Source: JBCCGI01 sp039029355 (GTDB taxonomy: Bacteria > Planctomycetota > UBA1135 > GCA-002686595). From it: 58,695 bases of DNA. The notes under the pieces were generated by a model, which was not told the origin of the DNA, ran no database searches, and saw only the letters and a program-made list of their open reading frames with translations. Both the position numbers and the translations under genes were made by a program. This document shows, in pieces, positions 52,801 to 58,695 of this stretch. The stretch is from contig JBCCGI010000055.1 in assembly GCA_039029355.1 (NCBI GenBank), positions 1-58,695 on the forward strand, given 5' to 3'. How positions within the stretch are numbered: the first letter of the stretch is position 1; every line of letters starts with the position of its first letter.

Positions 52801-55800
52801 ATGCGGCGCCGCCAGCTCACCCTCACTTCCGTCCTGCTCGCCTCACTGTTCGCATCCCCGGTTCTCGCCCAGTGCGAGGTCGACCAGGTGTTCCCCACGA
52901 TCGTCGCCGGACCGGACGGGAAGTTCGGGCAGTCGGTTGCCATCTGGGACGACACCGCGCTCGTCGGCGCTCCGTTCGACGTGAGCCCGGGAGTCGGCAC
53001 CGGCTCCGTGGCTGTCTTCGAACGCCTGACGGTTGCCGGCTGGACGCCGGCCGATCTCCTGGTGCCCGCCGACCTCGATCCCGGGGACAACTTCGGCTTC
53101 GCGGTCGCGCTGTCGGACAACCTCGCGGCGGTCGGGAGCTGGAGCGAGGATCAGCTCGGTACCGATGCCGGCGCCGTCTACATCTTCGAGCGCGTCGCGG
53201 GCAGCTGGTTCGAGACCGTGAAGCTGTTCGCGCTCGACACCGGGCCCGGCAGCCGCTTCGGCTACTCCGTCGCGCTGGAGGGCACCACGCTGCTCGTCGG
53301 CTCGCCCGGCGCGGTCGGGGCCGGGCTCACCCCGAGCGCTGGTTCGGCGTACGTCTTCGAGCGTAGCGGTCCCGGGCTGTGGTCGCAGATCGCCAAGCTG
53401 GGAGCCCCCGACGGCGCCAGCGGCGACCTGTATGGCACCTCGGTCGCGCTCTCGCTGCCGCGCGCGCTGGTCGGCGCGCCGGGGCACGCCGCTTCCGGGC
53501 CGGCCAGTGGAGCCGCGTACGTCTCGGTGCAGCCGTTCCCCGGGAGCTGGGTGCCGAGCGCCAAGCTCGTCGCGGGCGACGGCAACGCCTTCGACCAGTT
53601 CGGAAGCGCGGTCGCGCTCGACGCCGATCTCGCCGGCGTCGGGGCGCCGGGCGACTCGGACGTGTGCTCCTCTTGCGGTGCTGCGTACCTCTTCGCGAAC
53701 TCCGGTCCGGGCACCTGGACCCAGACGCACAAGGCCGGCGGCGGCCCGATCGCCACCGAGCTGACCGGCGGCGACCGTTTCGGCGCGGCGGTCGCAATCC
53801 GGGGTACGACGGCGGCGGTCGGCGCTCCCGGCAACATCGACGCCGGCTTCGCGTCGGGCTCGGTCTACGTCTACAAGCAGTCGGCGGACCTGAGCTACGT
53901 CAAGACCAACAAGCTGAACGCGTGCGACTCGGTCAGCGACGACCTCTTCGGAACGTCGCTCGCGATGCACTCGGGGACGCTGATCATCGGCGCCCCCGAC
54001 GTCGACGCCCTCGGCCCGAACTCGGGTGCGGTGTACTTCTTCTCACCGGACGTGATCGAGTTTGAGAACGACCAGATCACGTTCCTCTTCTCCGAGCCCG
54101 GGCCGCTCGGAACCGTGCCCGCCGACGGCAGCAGCGGCGGCGACGCCTCCTGCGACGACCAGCCCGGCTTCCCGCTGATCCAGATCGAGGACCAGCTCGA
54201 CGACGATCCGGACTTCAACGGGCACCGCTTCATCCACCGCGGGCAGCTGTGGGAGATCGGGGTCATCGAGCACCCCATCCCGTCGCGCTTCGACTACGAC
54301 GGGTACGACGTCACCCAGGCCGACGAGATCTACCACGCCACCGGCGCCGACTGCGACGCGTCCGTGGACTTCGACATCGAGGACAACTACCTCGACCCGG
54401 TCACGGGGCTCACGGGCAAGCTCGTCACGTTCACCTGGAGCAACTGCCAGGCGGACAACGACGGGATGACGCTGGGTCCGTTCGAGGTGGTCGTGAACAT
54501 CTTCCTCGCGTCGAACACGACGTTCGCGCGCTTCGACCTGTCGGCGACGGCGACGGGGGTCGTGCCCTCGGACTGGGCCTTCTGGTACGGCCGGATCAAC
54601 CTCGCGATCGAGGAGGAGCACCCCGACCCGCCGGAGGAGGACCTCGACTACTTCCTGCTGACGCCCTTCGGGCACCTGGTCAAGAACCCGGCGCTCAACC
54701 TCATCGGGGACTCCGGGCAGAACATACCGACCATCGCGGACGCGCTCGGGCGGCCCGCCAACCAGGCGCTGGGGATGTACGACGAAGAGGGTCGCGGGCT
54801 GTACGCGGCGACGCTCGACGACACCGGCCAGCGCGTGAAGAACTTCCAGTTCTACGGCTGTCCCGGGGATGGCTCGGAGGAGCCGGTCGTCAACATCTCG
54901 GCGCTCTCCTACCAGGAGGACGTGAGCCCCGACGTCCCCTTCCAGTCGATCTCGTCGGCGGTCGGACGCTTCCGCGGTGACTGGTACACGCTGGCCGACA
55001 CGTATCGCTCGTGGCTGGACGGCGGCGCGCTCTTCACCCACAAGGGCAACGTCTCCGACCGCGACGACGTGCCCGACTTCGCCAAGGGCTTCCAGCAGGT
55101 CGGCGTGCTGGACTTCGGGCTGTCCAAGTACGCGAACCCGCCGCGCACCGTGTTGGCGCCGCCGCCGCTCGGCTCCGCGGCCGGGATCGCGTCGCTGAGC
55201 GTCGACAAGCGCACCGGATTGAACTACGGGCCGCTGCCCGAGCGCCTCGAGCAGTACATGGACTTCTGGGGCCTCGACAGCCTCGTGGTCGCCCAGTTCG
55301 GCACGCAGTGGGTCGACGGCGTCTGCTCGGGCGTCGGCGAGTACTCGATCACGCCGATGTTCGAGCAGAACGCGCTCGCCATGCAGGCCAAGGAGGACGA
55401 GCTCTCGCTGGCAGGGCGGACGCTCAAGTTCCTGTTGTACTTCCTCGACTCGCGCTATACGACGGCGGGAACGTCGCTCGACTGGGAGGACCTCGCGATC
55501 CGCAACCCCGCTGGGGATACGCTCGACACCTTCTGCCCCGAGGGGACGAAGCTCGTGCTGATGGACCCGTCCACCTCCGAGTGGCAGGCGCACATGAGCA
55601 GCGTGTCCGAAGCCCTCGGCGAGCTCGGCGTCGACGGTATTTACTGCGACAACGCCTTCCCCGAGCTGCGTCAGTACGACTTCACCGACGACAAGGGGCA
55701 CGCCCCTGGCTTCGGCAGCTACATGACCGACGGCTTCGGGCGCATGTTCGTCGAGATCCAGGACGGCGGCGGGAAGGGCAACCCATCACCCGGGCCGGAC

Positions 55801-56661
55801 TTCATGACGTACACCGAGTTCTTCTTCGAGGGCTTCATCCCCGAGTCGGACACCTACGGCCCCGAACAGGCCTGGACCGACTGGATGACGGCCGACGGCA
55901 ACACGACGCAGGTGCCGCTGCTGAGCGTGCTGTACCACCACTACACCATCCTCGGGCCGCCCTTCGCGGGGTACTACACGCACGACCTGCCGCCCTTCAA
56001 CTACCCTAACAACGTGCTCAACCTCGGCGACGACGCGGAGCGCGTGAAGGGGCGTTCGGGCGCGAACTACACGATGGCGTATGGCTGGGTGAACGGCTGT
56101 CCGATCTGGAGCCCCGATCCGGCGCTCACGAACCCGCGCATCAAGGAGTACTCGTACGAGCTCGTCGAGTCGAACTACGGCCTGCCCGCCGGCACGTTCG
56201 ACGAGCTGCGCGCGGTGTGCGCCTTCGGCGCCGAGCTGGCGCGCGTGCGCGGCTTCACCGAGGCGGCTCCCTTCCTTACGACCGGGCGCCGCGTCCGCGA
56301 CCTGGCGGACTTCGCGACGACGCCCGCGACCAAGGACGTGGTACTGATGGAGATCTACAACCCCTACGCGCCGACCACGAACCTCGGCCCTGAGACCGAG
56401 GCGTTCCCGACGACGCTCCACGGGGTCTGGAGCGACGACGACTCAGGCTACGTCGGCATCGCGCTCGCGAACTACACCGACGCCTCCTCGAGCGCAAACT
56501 TTACCTTCGACCCGGCCGCCTATGGGTTCGGAGGATCGGTCTCCGCCTATACGGTGGATGCCGGCGGAGAGACGCTCCTCACCGGCCCGTTCAGCGAGCC
56601 GACCGCCTTCGACCTGACGCTTCCGGCGGAGAGCACGCTCTTCGTGCGCATCAGGCCCTAG
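52801..56661 (+). CDS. Secreted FG-GAP beta-propeller fused to a glycoside-hydrolase-like domain
   Basis: A 1,286-residue exported protein with signal MRRRQLTLTSVLLASLFASP, probably cleaved after VLAQ. Seven FG-GAP-type repeats follow within about residues 36-420. They are recognisable by FGQSVAIWDDTALVGAP, FGFAVALSDNLAAVGS, FGYSVALEGTTLLVGSPG, YGTSVALSLPRALVGAPG, FGSAVALDADLAGVGAPGD, FGAAVAIRGTTAAVGAPGN and FGTSLAMHSGTLIIGAPD. Seven repeats would make a complete propeller. The C-terminal 850 residues hold a beta-sandwich (about 430-640) and then a TIM-barrel-like region (about 760-1180). That region has MDFWGLDSLVVAQFGTQWVD and LGVDGIYCDNAFPE, the usual position of a catalytic acid in DUF6259/GH-like proteins. 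Its substrate is unknown. The propeller probably positions it on a surface or polymer (inference). Confidence 0.85.
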   Translation: MRRRQLTLTSVLLASLFASPVLAQCEVDQVFPTIVAGPDGKFGQSVAIWDDTALVGAPFDVSPGVGTGSVAVFERLTVAGWTPADLLVPADLDPGDNFGFAVALSDNLAAVGSWSEDQLGTDAGAVYIFERVAGSWFETVKLFALDTGPGSRFGYSVALEGTTLLVGSPGAVGAGLTPSAGSAYVFERSGPGLWSQIAKLGAPDGASGDLYGTSVALSLPRALVGAPGHAASGPASGAAYVSVQPFPGSWVPSAKLVAGDGNAFDQFGSAVALDADLAGVGAPGDSDVCSSCGAAYLFANSGPGTWTQTHKAGGGPIATELTGGDRFGAAVAIRGTTAAVGAPGNIDAGFASGSVYVYKQSADLSYVKTNKLNACDSVSDDLFGTSLAMHSGTLIIGAPDVDALGPNSGAVYFFSPDVIEFENDQITFLFSEPGPLGTVPADGSSGGDASCDDQPGFPLIQIEDQLDDDPDFNGHRFIHRGQLWEIGVIEHPIPSRFDYDGYDVTQADEIYHATGADCDASVDFDIEDNYLDPVTGLTGKLVTFTWSNCQADNDGMTLGPFEVVVNIFLASNTTFARFDLSATATGVVPSDWAFWYGRINLAIEEEHPDPPEEDLDYFLLTPFGHLVKNPALNLIGDSGQNIPTIADALGRPANQALGMYDEEGRGLYAATLDDTGQRVKNFQFYGCPGDGSEEPVVNISALSYQEDVSPDVPFQSISSAVGRFRGDWYTLADTYRSWLDGGALFTHKGNVSDRDDVPDFAKGFQQVGVLDFGLSKYANPPRTVLAPPPLGSAAGIASLSVDKRTGLNYGPLPERLEQYMDFWGLDSLVVAQFGTQWVDGVCSGVGEYSITPMFEQNALAMQAKEDELSLAGRTLKFLLYFLDSRYTTAGTSLDWEDLAIRNPAGDTLDTFCPEGTKLVLMDPSTSEWQAHMSSVSEALGELGVDGIYCDNAFPELRQYDFTDDKGHAPGFGSYMTDGFGRMFVEIQDGGGKGNPSPGPDFMTYTEFFFEGFIPESDTYGPEQAWTDWMTADGNTTQVPLLSVLYHHYTILGPPFAGYYTHDLPPFNYPNNVLNLGDDAERVKGRSGANYTMAYGWVNGCPIWSPDPALTNPRIKEYSYELVESNYGLPAGTFDELRAVCAFGAELARVRGFTEAAPFLTTGRRVRDLADFATTPATKDVVLMEIYNPYAPTTNLGPETEAFPTTLHGVWSDDDSGYVGIALANYTDASSSANFTFDPAAYGFGGSVSAYTVDAGGETLLTGPFSEPTAFDLTLPAESTLFVRIRP

Positions 56662-56673
56662 GCAAGCGGCAAG

Positions 56674-56722
56674 GGGGGAGCGTCGTTCGCCGCGTCCCGG
56701 AGGGGACTCCGGACGCTCCCCC
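56674..56722 (+). terminator. Strong nested hairpin after the FG-GAP gene
   Basis: GGGGGAGCGTC at 56674-56684 pairs perfectly with GACGCTCCCCC at 56712-56722 (11 bp). A second hairpin, CCGGAG at 56697-56702 with CTCCGG at 56707-56712, lies inside and shares one base. It starts 12 bases after the FG-GAP stop. No U-tract follows. It probably separates transcription of the next gene, whose ATG lies 33 bp further on. Confidence 0.6.
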
Positions 56723-56755
56723 TACATCGCTACCCGAACGAGGACACGTCAAACC

Positions 56756-58695
56756 ATGCGGTTGCCCGCATCGCCCATCCTTCCCGCGCTCGCCGCGCTT
56801 ACCCTCGCCGCCCCCGCCGCAGCTCAGCTCATCGAGCCGCCGTCCTTCGCGGCGGAGTCGGCCTACCCGTATCGGTCCGGCAGGTTCGTCAACTCTGGAA
56901 CGAGCACCGCGCTCGTTCACCAGCACGAAATCCACGTGCCCGGCGCCCCCTCGCTGCGAGTCTTCTTCGAGGAGATCGGGCTCGGCCCCGACGACTACGT
57001 CGACGTGATCAGCCTCCGCGACGGCTTCTCGCACCGCATCACGCCCGAGGAGATCGGCAAGTGGCGCTCGTCGTCGGCCTTCTTCAACGGCGGACGGCTG
57101 CTGCTGCAGCTCTACGTCGCGCCGGGCTCGAAGGGCTCGTTCGACATCACGCACCTGCTCGTGGGCACCGAAGGCGACCAGGTCGGTGACACGATCTGCT
57201 TCGGCAACGACGACCGCGTCGCGCACATCGACAACCGCGTCGGTCGTTTCCTGAACAGCTCGGGCACGTCGGCCTGCACGGGCTGGCTCGCGGGTGCCGA
57301 CGACTGCTCCTTCAGCGCCGGGCACTGCTTCCCGACGTACACGAGCATCGCCGAGTTCATGGTCCCGCCGTCGACGCCTAGCGGCGCGCTGGTGCACCCC
57401 GCGCCCGAGTTCCAGTTCCCGGTCGACCAGGACTCACTGGTCTGGGAGAGCGGCGGCATCGGCTTCGACTACGCGCTGTGCAAGCTGCTGACCAACCCGC
57501 TCGGCGAGTCGCCGGCCGCGAAGTTCGGCTACTTCGACCTGGGCTTCTATTACCCGTCCTCCGGGAGCACGACGCGCATCTCCGGCTTCGGCAGCGACAG
57601 CGGCGTCGACGACCAGACGCTGCAGACCCACACCGGGCCGTTCTTCGGCACCAGCGGCTTCGCGCTGCGGTACACCGTCGACACGACCGGCGGCAACTCC
57701 GGGTCGCCCGTGATCGACGAGACGACCGGCGCCGCGGTCGGCATCCACACCCACGGCGGCTGCGGCTCGGGCGGAGGCTACAACTCCGGCACCTCGCTCA
57801 ACCTGCCGGCCCTGGTCTCCGACTGGGAAGACAACTGCGCGCAGGGCCCGCCCGGCGTGCCGGTCGCGGACTTCACCGCCTCGGTCAGCACCGTGGTCGA
57901 GACGCAGCCGATCCAGTTCCAGGACCAGTCCACCGGCATCCCGTCGAGCTGGGACTGGGACTTCGACGGTGACGGCACCACCGACTCGACCGCCAAGAGC
58001 CCGACGTACGCGTACACCGATCCGGGCACGTACGACGTGTCGCTGACGGTGTCGAACTCGTTCGGCTCCGACACGGTCACGTTCACCGACCTCGTCACGG
58101 TCACGCCGATCACCGCGGCGGTGATGCCGTACTCGCAGGACTTCCAGCAGGGCCTGCCGGCGAGCGGCGAGTGGCTCTTCACCAGCACGAACGACTTCGG
58201 CGAGATCATCGCCGGGTCCCAGGGGAGCGCTTCGCCCGGCTCCGGCAGCCCGTCGCTCGCGATGGCGTCGAACGTCGACGGCAACTACGTCACGAACGAG
58301 GCGCGGCTCTTCGTCAACGCGGCCGACTACGGCGGCCTGTCGGTCAGCTACTACTTCAAGCAGACCAGCGACGAGGACGACACCGAGGACGGCCTCTTCA
58401 TCAGCGACGGCGTCAAGGAGGTGCTGGCCTGGAGCCACCAGGGCGGGCCGAGTAGCTGGACTCAGTTCGACGTCGACGTGACGGCGCTCGCGACGCTCCT
58501 GGGCGTCGACTTCAACGAGGACTTCCACCTGATCTTCCGCCAGCGTGACAACTACACGCTGGGCACCGACGGGCACCTGATCGACGACGTCGTGGTGACG
58601 CCGCTGCCGCACCTCGCCGGCACCGTCGACTCGATCTCGCTCGGCACCGGGGGCACGCAGCTGCTGCGGCTCGAGGGCGGCCTCAACCGGGCCAA
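56756..58695 (+). CDS. Secreted trypsin-like serine protease with PKD domain (3' truncated by window)
   Basis: The frame starts at ATG 56756 with signal MRLPASPILPALAALTLAAP (mature probably from about residue 22, after AAAQ). It is open for 646 codons to the window edge. The catalytic triad is readable: His190 in SAGHCF, Asp238 in FDYALCKL and Ser315 in GGNSGSPV. An N-terminal strand-rich pro-domain occupies about 25-140. A PKD domain lies at about 368-440 (SSWDWDFDGDGTTDSTA, then PGTYDVSLTVSNSF). A concanavalin/MAM-like sandwich follows (about 455-625). The last residues (TGGTQLLRLEGGLNRA) look like the opening of the C-terminal beta domain often seen on secreted planctomycete proteins. The protein is probably an exported protease. 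The 94 bp before it hold the nested hairpin and no clear promoter. Confidence 0.87.
   Translation, partial: MRLPASPILPALAALTLAAPAAAQLIEPPSFAAESAYPYRSGRFVNSGTSTALVHQHEIHVPGAPSLRVFFEEIGLGPDDYVDVISLRDGFSHRITPEEIGKWRSSSAFFNGGRLLLQLYVAPGSKGSFDITHLLVGTEGDQVGDTICFGNDDRVAHIDNRVGRFLNSSGTSACTGWLAGADDCSFSAGHCFPTYTSIAEFMVPPSTPSGALVHPAPEFQFPVDQDSLVWESGGIGFDYALCKLLTNPLGESPAAKFGYFDLGFYYPSSGSTTRISGFGSDSGVDDQTLQTHTGPFFGTSGFALRYTVDTTGGNSGSPVIDETTGAAVGIHTHGGCGSGGGYNSGTSLNLPALVSDWEDNCAQGPPGVPVADFTASVSTVVETQPIQFQDQSTGIPSSWDWDFDGDGTTDSTAKSPTYAYTDPGTYDVSLTVSNSFGSDTVTFTDLVTVTPITAAVMPYSQDFQQGLPASGEWLFTSTNDFGEIIAGSQGSASPGSGSPSLAMASNVDGNYVTNEARLFVNAADYGGLSVSYYFKQTSDEDDTEDGLFISDGVKEVLAWSHQGGPSSWTQFDVDVTALATLLGVDFNEDFHLIFRQRDNYTLGTDGHLIDDVVVTPLPHLAGTVDSISLGTGGTQLLRLEGGLNRA

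Noticed and set aside
1..58695. tRNA, rRNA, CRISPR array, insertion sequence or prophage
   Set aside because: No cloverleaf, regularly spaced repeats, transposase or integrase motifs or phage structural genes were found by reading either strand.

Overview
The window is a GC-rich (roughly 70% by eye), densely packed piece of a bacterial chromosome. It most likely comes from a Planctomycetota species. The evidence is a PSCyt1/DUF1549/DUF1553 cytochrome-like protein, a DUF1800 plus DUF1501 pair, a CotH/lamin-tail secreted protein, an FG-GAP protein and several sulfatase-fold lipoproteins, a combination typical of that phylum. I could not place it further; the very high GC and the many extracellular proteins would suit one of the deep marine lineages (inference). 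No rRNA, tRNA, CRISPR array, insertion sequence or prophage was seen.

Layout. (1) 1-12.2 kb: envelope and secreted proteins. A PSCyt1-DUF1549-DUF1553 protein (minus) diverges from a CotH/lamin-tail protein (plus). That gene converges on a DUF1800-DUF1501 operon (minus) across a perfect-looking bidirectional hairpin. A nucleotide-sugar epimerase follows. (2) 12.4-20.2 kb: a three-gene overlapping operon of lipoprotein, ECF sigma factor and zinc-finger anti-sigma factor; a sulfatase-fold lipoprotein; an M14 metallopeptidase; and a secreted protein of unknown function. (3) 20.2-28.4 kb: an FAD oxidoreductase coupled to a polyferredoxin-like membrane protein; a DUF4388 protein; a SenB-type selenosugar synthase without its usual partners; a small membrane protein; a metallo-beta-lactamase-fold protein; and a two-gene alkylation-repair operon (Ada-AlkA fusion plus Ogt). 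(4) 28.7-32.5 kb: an HDOD regulator coupled to a soluble transhydrogenase (SthA), diverging from a second sulfatase-fold lipoprotein. (5) 32.8-51.4 kb: two giant translationally coupled genes encoding 3,432 and 2,777 residues, neither recognised. (6) 51.4-58.7 kb: an orphan PilT/GspE-type ATPase; a seven-repeat FG-GAP protein joined to a glycoside-hydrolase-like domain; and a trypsin-like protease with a PKD domain cut by the window edge.

The most striking element is the giant pair. It fills almost a third of the window as one transcriptional unit with a 4-bp ATGA overlap, has no signal peptide or membrane segment that I can see, and is made of beta-rich modules separated by Pro/Ala/Glu hinges and acidic linkers. 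It is the best candidate here for an undescribed system. Two other leads are worth following: the SenB homologue standing alone, and two sulfatase-fold lipoproteins in which the formylglycine cysteine position is a threonine.

Functions are inferred by reading motifs in the translated sequence; no database search was possible. Start codons were chosen by signal peptides, overlaps and family-typical N-termini. No gene-free stretch exceeds about 250 bp.
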